A DNA stretch of 64,000 bases from Vampirovibrionales bacterium. Lineage in GTDB: Bacteria > Cyanobacteriota > Vampirovibrionia > Vampirovibrionales > Vampirovibrionaceae. Numbering within the stretch: the first letter of the stretch is position 1; each line of letters starts with the position of its first letter. Positions 1-7,004 of the stretch are shown here, piece after piece. The translations under genes and the position numbers were made by a program. The notes below the pieces were generated by a model. The model searched no databases, had not been told where the DNA came from, and saw nothing but the letters and a program-made list of their open reading frames with translations. The stretch lies in NCBI GenBank assembly GCA_029262635.1, contig JAJCZA010000002.1, forward strand, positions 310,001 through 374,000, given 5' to 3'.

Positions 1-636
1 AAATCCGCTTTGGACGCCAATCGAGGCATGAACGGGCTGATTATTGACGCCGTTCGCTCACTCGTGGAGCAAGCCTCCGAGCAAATCCAGAGCACGGCGC
101 AAGATTTCGCTAATATCAGTCAGCACATTCTGGAGCTGGAAGCGGAACACCCTGCCAATCTGGAAAGTGATCTGGAAGCCGAATCGGTGCCCGTTCAAAT
201 TCCCACCACCCGCCAAATGGTGGAAAAAATCGAAATCCTGCTTCAGGGCGCGGAAAATCTGGCGGAATCCCTCCGTATCCCGGAATTTTCCGTTTTGGCA
301 CGGGCGGATATCACCCAACGCTACACCCATCAACTGGTGAATCTGGTGTTGGCGCATCGAGACGAGCTGGACACGCTCATCGACCAACATAGCGAGGACT
401 GGAAGGTCAACCGGATGATTCAAATGGATCGGCTTATTTTGCACATCGCCCTGGCCGAAATAGTTTACGTAGACGAGGTGGACACCGCTACAGTCATTAA
501 CGAAGCCGTTGAGTTGGCCAAAAAATTCTCGTCGGATGAGAGTTTTCGTTTCATCAATGGTATTCTCGGTAAGATCGCTCTGAAATATCCGGACACGGAA
601 AAGAAGGACACCTCCTCGGAGGTTCCTTATGTTTAA
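1..636 (+). CDS. nusB: Transcription antitermination factor NusB (5' truncated)
   Basis: NusB binds boxA RNA with S10 (NusE) in antitermination and rRNA transcription. The C-terminal half carries the family signature, including MDRLILHIALAEI and NEAVELAKKFSSDESFRFINGILGK. The frame is open to base 1 and the usual first helix (R..AR..ALQ..) is missing, so the true start lies left of the window; the TTG at 10 is not credible. Residues roughly 10-80 form an extra helical stretch (LVEQASEQIQSTAQDF onward). That insertion matches the one I know from cyanobacterial NusB and is absent from E. coli NusB. The stop overlaps ftsY by 8 bases, implying translational coupling. Confidence 0.93.
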   Translation, partial: KSALDANRGMNGLIIDAVRSLVEQASEQIQSTAQDFANISQHILELEAEHPANLESDLEAESVPVQIPTTRQMVEKIEILLQGAENLAESLRIPEFSVLARADITQRYTHQLVNLVLAHRDELDTLIDQHSEDWKVNRMIQMDRLILHIALAEIVYVDEVDTATVINEAVELAKKFSSDESFRFINGILGKIALKYPDTEKKDTSSEVPYV

Positions 637-1660
637 GTGGCTCACCGGAAAACCTAAAAAAGAATCTTCTTCTGTCATTGGCACGGCTGGAACAACACCG
701 CTAAAACACCCGGAACCGTCCCAATCCAAATCAACGTCTGAAAAAAAAGGCGGCTTGTCTTCGCTTAAATCCGCCTTGTCCTTGACCGGAAAATCGCTGG
801 TGGGAAGTTTACGGGGTGTTTTTGGCGATTCCGGTACGGCGCTCAGCGATGAAAAAATTGACGAAATCGAGGAGACCTTGCTCCGGGCGGATGTTGGCTT
901 AGATACCGCCGTTCAAATTACTGACACCCTACGCAAAAATAAAAACAGGATTCAGTCGCCTGAAGCCCTGATGGACTTTATGCAAGAGGAATTTAGCCAG
1001 ATTCTTCGCCCCTACGAATCCGCCAACACCCTAAAGTACGATCCGCAAGCTCTGAACATTTATATTGTAGTGGGTGTTAACGGCGCCGGAAAAACCACGT
1101 TCATTGGTAAGTTGGCTCACCGGTTTATTCAGGAAGGCAAAAAAGTGGTTGTTGGCGCGGGCGATACCTTCCGGGCCGCCGCTGAGGATCAACTGGCAAT
1201 TTGGGCCGAGCGGGCCGGTGCTGAGCTGATTCGAAAGGACGGCGCGGATCCATCCTCCGTGATTTTTGAGGCCATCGAGTCCGGTAAAAACAGTCAGGCC
1301 AATGTGGTGATTCTTGATACCGCTGGACGGCTTCAGAACAAATACAACCTGATGGAAGAACTCCAAAAGATTCGTCACGTTATTGATAAAGCGAAGCCTG
1401 AACACGCTAACGTGGAATCCTTACTGGTTCTTGATGCCACCACCGGCCAAAATGCCCTTAAACAGGCCGAGGTGTTTAAAGAGATCATGGCGCTGTCGGG
1501 TGTGATTCTCACCAAGTTGGACGGGTCGGCCAAAGGCGGCATGATTCTCAGCATCGCACGGGAATATCAGCTTCCCGTTAAAATGGTAGGTGTTGGCGAG
1601 GGTATTGGAGATTTAAGGGATTTTAATCCCAATGAATTTATTGACGCGTTATTTAAATAG
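629..1660 (+). CDS. ftsY: Signal recognition particle receptor FtsY
   Basis: SRP receptor GTPase that docks Ffh-ribosome complexes at the membrane. A basic, low-complexity N-terminal stretch (about residues 1-50) is followed by the N domain and the G domain. G-domain motifs are the P-loop GVNGAGKTT near residue 148, DTAGRLQN near 229 and TKLDGSAKGG near 295. The 343-residue length is normal for an FtsY without the long acidic A domain of enterics. A GGAGG ribosome site at 618-622 sits 6 bases before the ATG, inside the end of nusB. ffh follows after 11 bases, so the two SRP-pathway GTPases are co-transcribed. Confidence 0.97.
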   Translation: MFKWLTGKPKKESSSVIGTAGTTPLKHPEPSQSKSTSEKKGGLSSLKSALSLTGKSLVGSLRGVFGDSGTALSDEKIDEIEETLLRADVGLDTAVQITDTLRKNKNRIQSPEALMDFMQEEFSQILRPYESANTLKYDPQALNIYIVVGVNGAGKTTFIGKLAHRFIQEGKKVVVGAGDTFRAAAEDQLAIWAERAGAELIRKDGADPSSVIFEAIESGKNSQANVVILDTAGRLQNKYNLMEELQKIRHVIDKAKPEHANVESLLVLDATTGQNALKQAEVFKEIMALSGVILTKLDGSAKGGMILSIAREYQLPVKMVGVGEGIGDLRDFNPNEFIDALFK

Positions 1661-1671
1661 GATAAAACCCC

Positions 1672-3138
1672 ATGTTTGACCAACTTTCCGAAAGACTTCA
1701 GGGCGCCTTCGCTAAAATAGGCGGTAAAACTCTGACGGCTGAAAACATGGACGAAGCCCTGCGGGAAGTTCGCCGGGCTTTGCTGGAAGCCGACGTGAAC
1801 CTTCGGGCCATCAAAGCGTTTATTTCCCGCATCAAAGATCGAGCCGACGGCGAAGCGGTTTTAAAAAATGTGGATCCGGGGCAACAACTGGTCAAGCTGG
1901 TTCACGATGAACTGGTGGTTTTGCTGGGCAAGGAAAACAGTCCGCTTAATCTGGATGGAAACCCCAATATTCTGATGCTTTTTGGCTTGCAGGGTTCCGG
2001 TAAAACGACGTCAGCGGGAAAACTGGCGTTAAAGCTTAAAAAAGAAGGCAGAACTCCCTTACTGGTCGCTGCCGATGTTTATCGTCCCGCCGCCATAAAT
2101 CAGTTGATTGCGCTGGGACAGCAGATTAGTATCCCGGTCCACACGCTGGATGGCTCAACCGATGTTCAGGCGATTGTTCAGGGAGGCTTTGAAAAGGCCA
2201 AAGCCGAAGGCTACAACACTCTCATCATTGATACCGCCGGGCGGCTTCAGGTGGATACGGACATGATGGCCGAACTGTTGGTATTGGAGCGTATTTACAA
2301 GCCCCATGAAAAACTGTTGGTCATCGATGCCATGACCGGTCAGGAAGCGGTCAATGTGGCCGAGACGTTTAACACCCAACTGGAAATTACCGGTGTCATC
2401 ATGACCAAAACCGATGGCGATGCCCGAGGGGGGGCGGCGTTATCCGTCAGCGAAATCACCGGCAAGCCCATTAAGTTTTTGGGTACCAGCGAGAAAATGG
2501 ATGGGCTGGAAACCTTTCACCCGGAGCGGATGGCCACTCGGATTCTGGGTATGGGCGACATTGTTTCGTTGGTAGAAAAAGCACAACAGGTTATCGATAC
2601 GGATGAAGCGAAAAAGCTGGAGGAAAAAATCCGAAAGCAGGACTTCAGCTTTGAGGATTTTCTCCGCATGCAGAAGCAAATGAAAATGCTGGGCGGCATG
2701 AGTCAGATTCTAGGCATGTTGCCGATTCCCGGTCTCGACAAAAACACTCGGGAGATGCTGGCCCATGGTGGCGAATCCCAGATGAAGCGCATTGAAGCCA
2801 TGATCCAGAGCATGACGCCCGGTGAACGTCAGGACAGCGAATTGTTGAAAAAATCGGGCCGTATTCCTCGTGTGGCTAAAGGTTGCGGCATCCCGGAATC
2901 GGACATTCGTCAATTTGTTCAGCAATTTGAACAGATGAAAATGATGATGAAACAGATGACCAAAATGGGCGATAAAGCACAGAAAGAGCAAGGTAAGCAA
3001 AAAGGTTTTGGGTTACATATGCCCCGGAACACCCGTAAGCGTAAGAAAAAAGATAAAAACATGGGCAGTGGGTTTCCCAGTGGCGGATTCCCCGGCATGC
3101 CCCCTGGCGGGGGATTCCCTAAGTTCCCCGGATTTTAG
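1672..3138 (+). CDS. ffh: Signal recognition particle protein Ffh
   Basis: SRP54-type GTPase that binds signal sequences and SRP RNA. NG-domain motifs are GLQGSGKTTSAGKLA near residue 105, DTAGRLQ near 187 and TKTDGDARGG near 245. The Met-rich M domain runs from about residue 300 to 435 (DFLRMQKQMKMLGGM, SGRIPRVAKGCG). The C-terminus ends in a Lys-rich then Gly/Pro/Phe-rich tail (GFPSGGFPGMPPGGGF), common in bacterial Ffh. It is the third gene of nusB-ftsY-ffh. No SRP RNA gene was seen in this window. The ribosome site is weak (AGG at 1659-1661). Confidence 0.97.
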   Translation: MFDQLSERLQGAFAKIGGKTLTAENMDEALREVRRALLEADVNLRAIKAFISRIKDRADGEAVLKNVDPGQQLVKLVHDELVVLLGKENSPLNLDGNPNILMLFGLQGSGKTTSAGKLALKLKKEGRTPLLVAADVYRPAAINQLIALGQQISIPVHTLDGSTDVQAIVQGGFEKAKAEGYNTLIIDTAGRLQVDTDMMAELLVLERIYKPHEKLLVIDAMTGQEAVNVAETFNTQLEITGVIMTKTDGDARGGAALSVSEITGKPIKFLGTSEKMDGLETFHPERMATRILGMGDIVSLVEKAQQVIDTDEAKKLEEKIRKQDFSFEDFLRMQKQMKMLGGMSQILGMLPIPGLDKNTREMLAHGGESQMKRIEAMIQSMTPGERQDSELLKKSGRIPRVAKGCGIPESDIRQFVQQFEQMKMMMKQMTKMGDKAQKEQGKQKGFGLHMPRNTRKRKKKDKNMGSGFPSGGFPGMPPGGGFPKFPGF

Positions 3139-3349
3139 CTTTTAGCCTATTGGTTAGCGACTTCCTTGACTTATTTTTGTACGGACCATTGGTATGGTTT
3201 TTAAAGTTGGCTGTACTATAAATAGATAGTCTTAAAAAGATAGCTTTGAATTATATTTAATAGAAAGTATAATTTATAAAAACAAATAATGCTGGCTTTT
3301 TCAGAAAAAATCATTATAATAAGAAATGAACATCCCCCCTCTTAATGTA

Positions 3350-3394
3350 TTGCCGCTTTTTTATTTTCTAATAATGAAGGCGGCGTTTTTTTTT
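3350..3394 (+). terminator. Rho-independent terminator
   Basis: GCCGC (3352-3356) pairs with GCGGC (3380-3384) across an AT-rich loop, with extra TT/AA pairs past one bulged G. A run of nine T follows. It would end either read-through from ffh or the short RNA suggested by the -10 box at 3315-3320. Confidence 0.6.
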
Positions 3395-3426
3395 GAACGC
3401 GATTTTTCGAAAAATTGATATGGCTC

Positions 3427-3456
3427 TTGTCTCTTTTTCCTCTCTTATGTTATAAC
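3427..3456 (+). promoter_or_regulatory. Candidate sigma-70 promoter of tRNA-Asp
   Basis: TTGTCT at 3427-3432 and TATAAC at 3451-3456 are separated by 18 bases. Predicted transcription would start about 23 bases before the mature tRNA 5' end. Confidence 0.5.
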
Positions 3457-3485
3457 CTATCTACCGCAAATTGACGGTCACTTGT

Positions 3486-3561
3486 GGAGAATTCGTCTAG
3501 CGGTCTAGGACACTGCCCTGTCACGGCAGTAACACGGGTTCGAGTCCCGTATTCTCCGCCA
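3486..3561 (+). tRNA. tRNA-Asp (anticodon GTC)
   Basis: A 76-base cloverleaf with encoded CCA. The acceptor stem GGAGAAT pairs perfectly with ATTCTCC and the discriminator is G73. The anticodon stem CTGCC/GGCAG encloses loop CTGTCAC, so the anticodon is GUC. G10, G34-U35-C36, C38 and G73 match known aspartate identity elements. The D arm (GTCTAGCGGTCTAGGAC) looks like that of tRNA-Glu or tRNA-Gln, but the anticodon and identity bases favour Asp. Confidence 0.95.
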
Positions 3562-3596
3562 AAATCCCGCTTGTTTTTAATAGGCGGGATTTTTTC
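3562..3596 (+). terminator. Terminator of tRNA-Asp
   Basis: AATCCCGC (3563-3570) pairs with GCGGGATT (3584-3591) and is followed by a T run, right after the CCA end. A second short hairpin (GCCGGC-ATA-GCCGGC) lies just downstream at about 3600-3614. Confidence 0.85.
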
Positions 3597-3774
3597 AGGC
3601 CGGCATAGCCGGCTTTATTTAGGGCTGGACTCGTAAATACCTGTCATTTTCGCGAAGGATTTTGTACTCTGGCTTTTAGAAGGTGACAACCTGTTCCAAA
3701 ACGGAATGGGGTTTTGTTTGTGTTACGTTAGGCATAGGTAAGGTTGATTTATTTAATGAGGAGGGCGACTAAAA

Positions 3775-4086
3775 ATGCCATTAAACTTTGGGGCGAAACT
3801 GTTTAAAAATCCGGTTATTGATACGAGTGTGAATCCACCGACTGATGAAGCGTTTCAATGGCTTGCAAATAATCCGGCTAACGATACGCAGCATTGGGTT
3901 AAAGTAAATCTGACGGGAGAAGACACGTTTGAGGTTACGGGCGATATGGAGGACATGGTCGGGGCTTCCAAAGTGCTTCTTCAGGGGCAGGAGGAACTGA
4001 ACAACTTTTTAGAACATTCTAGAAGTAGCCGGGAAGACGCTATTCAATATATCCGAGTTCGTCTTGGATTAAGCCCAACAAATTAA
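3775..4086 (+). CDS. Hypothetical protein, N-terminal NFGAK motif
   Basis: A 103-residue acidic soluble protein that I do not recognise. It has no signal peptide or membrane segment. It begins MPLNFGAKLF, one of a set of short F-G motifs near the N-termini of unrelated proteins in this window. The rest is probably alpha/beta, ending in a helix with DAIQYIRVRLGL. A strong ribosome site GAGGAGG (3757-3763) precedes the ATG, and a dedicated terminator follows, so it is a single-gene unit. Confidence 0.75.
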   Translation: MPLNFGAKLFKNPVIDTSVNPPTDEAFQWLANNPANDTQHWVKVNLTGEDTFEVTGDMEDMVGASKVLLQGQEELNNFLEHSRSSREDAIQYIRVRLGLSPTN

Positions 4087-4109
4087 TTTGTCCTAAAAGC
4101 AATGAAATC

Positions 4110-4147
4110 GGGGTGAAGGGGTAGAAAAACTTGTTCACCCCAGTTTT
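4110..4147 (+). terminator. Rho-independent terminator
   Basis: GGGGTGAA (4110-4117) pairs perfectly with TTCACCCC (4134-4141), followed by AGTTTT. It ends the 3775 gene and insulates the next promoter. Confidence 0.8.
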
Positions 4148-4169
4148 AATGGTGGTTATAAGGGAAGGG

Positions 4170-4197
4170 TTGACAATCGATTGAGGAACGCTATAAT
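4170..4197 (+). promoter_or_regulatory. Near-consensus promoter of the TetR-family gene
   Basis: TTGACA at 4170-4175 and TATAAT at 4192-4197 are separated by 16 bases. The predicted start near 4204 falls inside the palindrome directly downstream, so occupancy of that palindrome should block transcription. Confidence 0.85.
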
Positions 4198-4231
4198 TAG
4201 AACAAGTTAGTTCTAGTACTGACTTGTTCTA
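4198..4231 (+). promoter_or_regulatory. Palindromic operator, probable autoregulatory site
   Basis: An imperfect inverted repeat: TAGAACAAGTTAGTTCT on the left and the complement of TAGAACAAGTCAGTACT on the right, centred at about 4214/4215. Only two positions per 17-base arm are mismatched. It begins at the first base after the -10 box, the classic place for a TetR-type autorepressor. Binding by the adjacent gene product is inferred. Confidence 0.75.
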
Positions 4232-4284
4232 GTTTTTATTAACAAAACACAGAAAGGAAATCGGGAATACACCGAAATCACGCT

Positions 4285-4896
4285 ATGGCCACTTCGACAA
4301 TGATGGATATGACGGAACCCTTAGGCAGTCGGGAAAAATTAATTCTCGCCACGATCGAGTTGATTGCCTCAAAAGGGTACGATTCGACGGGGATTAACGA
4401 AATACTGGCTCAATCGGGCGTGACCAAGAGTAATTTTTACTATCACTTTGACTCCAAGGAAGTCCTGTGTTTAGAAGCCTTGGATTCGTTGATTGACTGT
4501 GCAACCCGCGAGATCCTTCATGGGGTGTTTTCAAGTCAGGCCAATTCGCCGAAGCAACGTTTTCAATCGTTTTTAGATTACCTGCACCAGAAGTTCAGTG
4601 AATCATGTTGTGCGCAAGGGTGCCCCATGGTGAATCTAGCAACAGAAACCAGCGATTTTTACCCGCCTTTCAGGGAAAAGCTGGATCAGTTTTTTGGGGA
4701 CTATGCCCGAAGCATTGAATCCTGGTATCAGGAAGGCGTCGAAAAAGGCGAGTTTCGGGACGATCTCTCCCCGAGCAAGGTGGCTCAACTGGTGCTGTCT
4801 ACAATTAATGGCACCATGGTGATGACAAAAACCTTGAAAACACCGGATATTATTAAAAATAATGGGGAGGTACTACTGATGTTTCTTTCTAAATAG
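4285..4896 (+). CDS. TetR/AcrR-family transcriptional regulator
   Basis: A 203-residue regulator with an N-terminal TetR helix-turn-helix at about residues 15-62 (LIASKGYDSTGINEILAQSGVTKSNFYYHF). Its C-terminal ligand domain contains CCAQGCPMVNLATE near residues 108-121, a segment typical of the AcrR/YxaF-like group. Three cysteines (108, 109, 113) sit close together and could sense thiols or metals, though GC in that motif is common in the family. The start is uncertain: ATG codons at 4285, 4300 and 4303 all lack a close ribosome site. Its promoter overlaps a long palindrome, suggesting autorepression. A likely regulated neighbour is the Cys-rich gene at 5061. Confidence 0.9.
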   Translation: MATSTMMDMTEPLGSREKLILATIELIASKGYDSTGINEILAQSGVTKSNFYYHFDSKEVLCLEALDSLIDCATREILHGVFSSQANSPKQRFQSFLDYLHQKFSESCCAQGCPMVNLATETSDFYPPFREKLDQFFGDYARSIESWYQEGVEKGEFRDDLSPSKVAQLVLSTINGTMVMTKTLKTPDIIKNNGEVLLMFLSK

Positions 4897-5060
4897 CCTG
4901 ATCAATCGTTTTACTATTTTTTTGTTAAAAATAGAACAGACTGGTTTTACCTAATCAGCATGCAATCCACAAGATGATTTTATTTTTTTTGCTGTAATTA
5001 GGACTTACTGGTCGGACTCAATTTAATGTTCATTATGTTAATTCAATAAGGAAAACTATT

Positions 5061-5372
5061 ATGTCAAACCATCAACAACAATGTGATACTCAAGGGCAAT
5101 GCGACACAACGGCCGGATCCGCTCCGGCAGACGAATGTTGCGATATGCCCGAACGCCTGCTCGGACTGGCGGACGAAGCGTTTGACGAGCTGTTGAAAGA
5201 TAAGCTCAAGGAACGTATTTTAGCCAAAAAAGAAGCCACGCTGGATAAACTGGCTGACCTGGTGGCGGAAGCCAATTGTGCCAAATGGTCCCATAAAATT
5301 CAGGCGAAAAAAGGCTGCAATGACTACAAGCAGGGTTTGATGGCTATCATGACCGCTTGTGGCACCGAGTAA
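5061..5372 (+). CDS. Small cysteine-rich protein of unknown function
   Basis: A 103-residue soluble protein with seven cysteines (8, 14, 26, 27, 73, 86, 100). The Cys-rich N-terminus (QQQCDTQGQCD, ADECCDMPE) leads into a charged helical region at about residues 33-72 (LADEAFDELLKDKLKER). I do not recognise the family. The cysteine spacing would allow metal binding or redox chemistry, which is inference only. The ribosome site is AAGGAAA at 5049-5055. It lies 164 bases after the TetR gene in the same direction and has its own strong terminator. Confidence 0.75.
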   Translation: MSNHQQQCDTQGQCDTTAGSAPADECCDMPERLLGLADEAFDELLKDKLKERILAKKEATLDKLADLVAEANCAKWSHKIQAKKGCNDYKQGLMAIMTACGTE

Positions 5373-5412
5373 GCGATTTACTTCTGAAAATCGAACCCTC
5401 TTTATCCAAACA

Positions 5413-5462
5413 CGGGGAGGACTTGCCCGACATAACAGGCTCGCTCCTCCCCGTTTTCTTTT
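5413..5462 (+). terminator. Rho-independent terminator
   Basis: CGGGGAGGA (5413-5421) pairs perfectly with TCCTCCCCG (5445-5453), followed by TTTTCTTTT. It ends the Cys-rich gene unit. Confidence 0.9.
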
Positions 5463-5550
5463 ATGGAGAAGGGGGTCAGGTTTTTGGGAAGGATTGTGGT
5501 AGGATACCGGGACAAACACTGCGAAGTACGATAGCCGAGGTTTTTTCTTG

Positions 5551-6258
5551 ATGCGTTCCCGATGGTTTCACGAACTGATTAAAACATGCCTTTCTCCCAT
5601 TATGTTGCCTATTAAAGAAGGGCCTTTAAAGGGTAAACGGTGGATTTTATCTTCGGGGACCAGCTTTTATCGAGGGCATTATGAGCCGGAAAAAACACGG
5701 GCCATTGGTACAGTGGTTCAGCCTGACGACGTGGTGTTTGATATTGGTGCCCATGTCGGGTATTTTACGGTGCTGATGTCGAATATCGTGGGCAAAGGTG
5801 GAAAAATAATCGCCTTTGAACCACGGGGCATTAATAAACGATTTTTAAAACGGCATTTAAAAGCCAACCACTGTGATAACGTGAAAGTTATCGAAGCCTG
5901 TGTGGGAGATCGTGGAGGGAAGGCCCGACTGGAAACTCGGGTGGGTACCGGAACCGGCTTTGTCTCGGAGACGGGGAATGTAGAAGTGGATATGGTGGTC
6001 ATTGACGACTTGGTGGCCAGCGGCCAATTGCCCAAGCCGGATTTTATTAAAATGGACGTGGAAGGTGGCGAAATGCGGGTGCTTAAAGGAGCCCGGCAGG
6101 TGATTGAAACCCACAAGCCCCGGATGATTCTGGCCACCCACGGTGATGTCATTGATGCCGAGTGTCAGGCGTTTTTGAAAGAGCGAGGCTACGAGTTAGA
6201 GGATATCCTCCAACCCAAAGGCGACAAAGAAATGATAGCCCGGCCAATCCGCCAGTAA
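5551..6258 (+). CDS. FkbM-family SAM-dependent methyltransferase
   Basis: About 235 residues with a class I methyltransferase fold. Motif I is VVFDIGAHVGYFTVLMSN near residue 64, followed by IIAFEPRGINKRFLKRHLKAN and the FkbM C-terminal signature PDFIKMDVEGGEMRVLKGA. FkbM enzymes O-methylate sugars or small molecules; the substrate here is unknown. I place the start at ATG 5551 rather than the TTG three bases upstream, with GAGG at 5537-5540 as ribosome site. It is isolated from the polysaccharide locus. A weak hairpin, AGCCGGT-TTT-ACCGGCT, lies 60 bases past the stop. Confidence 0.9.
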   Translation: MRSRWFHELIKTCLSPIMLPIKEGPLKGKRWILSSGTSFYRGHYEPEKTRAIGTVVQPDDVVFDIGAHVGYFTVLMSNIVGKGGKIIAFEPRGINKRFLKRHLKANHCDNVKVIEACVGDRGGKARLETRVGTGTGFVSETGNVEVDMVVIDDLVASGQLPKPDFIKMDVEGGEMRVLKGARQVIETHKPRMILATHGDVIDAECQAFLKERGYELEDILQPKGDKEMIARPIRQ

Positions 6259-6319
6259 AACCGACTTAATTAAGTTGGGTGATTAAGAACAGGTTGCTTA
6301 CGAGTCTAGCCCTAAGTAA

Positions 6320-6418
6320 AGCCGGTTTTACCGGCTGGGAACTTTTAATCTCACAGACGTCCTAGATTGAGTCAGGGTAATTTAGCAAAGCCTGTTATGC
6401 AGGCGGGAGTCTGTTTTT
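6320..6418 (+). promoter_or_regulatory. Structured leader upstream of the 6419 gene
   Basis: It contains a 7-bp hairpin at 6320-6336 (AGCCGGT/ACCGGCT). An ACAGAC (6353-6358) to GTCTGT (6409-6414) stem closes just before the ATG and encloses a GCCTG/CAGGC hairpin at 6390-6404. The likely ribosome site (GGCGGGAG, 6402-6409) lies inside this fold. It could be a translational control element. I could not match it to a known riboswitch. Confidence 0.35.
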
Positions 6419-6994
6419 ATGAGCCAAGAGTCAATTCAGGAATCCTTTCTCGATCACATTTCCATCGCGACTCCGTGCGATGCCAATTGGGATGAAATGG
6501 CTGGTGGTGAGCGAGTGCGTCATTGCCAATTATGCCAGTTGAATGTTTATAACCTTTCTGCGATGTCAAAAATTGAGGCAGAAAAGCTAATTGAGGAAAA
6601 AGAAGGTCGCCTCTGTGTCCGGTATTATCGACGAGCTGATGGCACGGTCTTGACTCAAGATTGTCCGGTGGGGTTAACGGTTTTGCACCAAAAGCGCTTT
6701 TTTCGACGGGTAAAAACAACTGGCATCGTGGCGGCTGTCGCATTCGTAACGGTGGCGGGTGTGTTTGCCATGACCTCAGCGGAACCCTTGGAAAAATGCC
6801 CGATTTTTGACGGAAAAACCGGCGAGGGAACTGTTAAAACACAAGAACCAAAGCCTAAAAGAGAACTCATGGGTGAAGTGGAAGTGCTCATGGGAGATGT
6901 CATGGTACCGCCACCTCAACCCCAGCCGAAAGAAGTGAAAGGGCGGATGGGTAAAATAATGGTTCCTCCGTCCCAGCCTCCGGTAAAGGATTAG
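6419..6994 (+). CDS. Membrane-anchored protein with N-terminal zinc-ribbon-like domain
   Basis: A 191-residue protein in three parts. Residues 1-88 form a cytoplasmic Cys domain (C20, C36, C39, C66, C82) with the pattern PC...W..M.GGERVRHCQLC, VYNLSAMS..EAE, GRLCVRYYRRADGTVLTQDCP. I recognise this pattern from uncharacterised proteins of several phyla, often fused to TonB-like or other tails. One membrane helix follows at about residues 101-119. A Pro-rich periplasmic tail carries two imperfect copies of MG..MVPP.QP. The Cys cluster probably binds zinc or iron; its function is unknown. It converges on the minus-strand gene ending at 7005. Confidence 0.8.
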   Translation: MSQESIQESFLDHISIATPCDANWDEMAGGERVRHCQLCQLNVYNLSAMSKIEAEKLIEEKEGRLCVRYYRRADGTVLTQDCPVGLTVLHQKRFFRRVKTTGIVAAVAFVTVAGVFAMTSAEPLEKCPIFDGKTGEGTVKTQEPKPKRELMGEVEVLMGDVMVPPPQPQPKEVKGRMGKIMVPPSQPPVKD

Positions 6995-7004
6995 GCGAGG
7001 CTTT

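Larger units (their letters stand above)
3139..3485. other. AT-rich gene-free stretch between ffh and tRNA-Asp
   Basis: No open frame of note. It holds a consensus-like -10 box TATAAT at 3315-3320 without a clear -35, then a C-rich segment (CATCCCCCCTC near 3331), an intrinsic terminator and the tRNA promoter. A short RNA of about 65 nt between 3327 and 3393 is possible but not demonstrated. Confidence 0.4.

Noticed and set aside
5357-5551. 64-codon plus-strand frame between the Cys-rich and FkbM genes
   Set aside because: It spans a strong terminator and has no ribosome site.
6340-6418. c-di-GMP (GEMM) riboswitch, suggested by GCAAAGCC
   Set aside because: The partner GGCAAACC-type element and the second receptor helix are missing.
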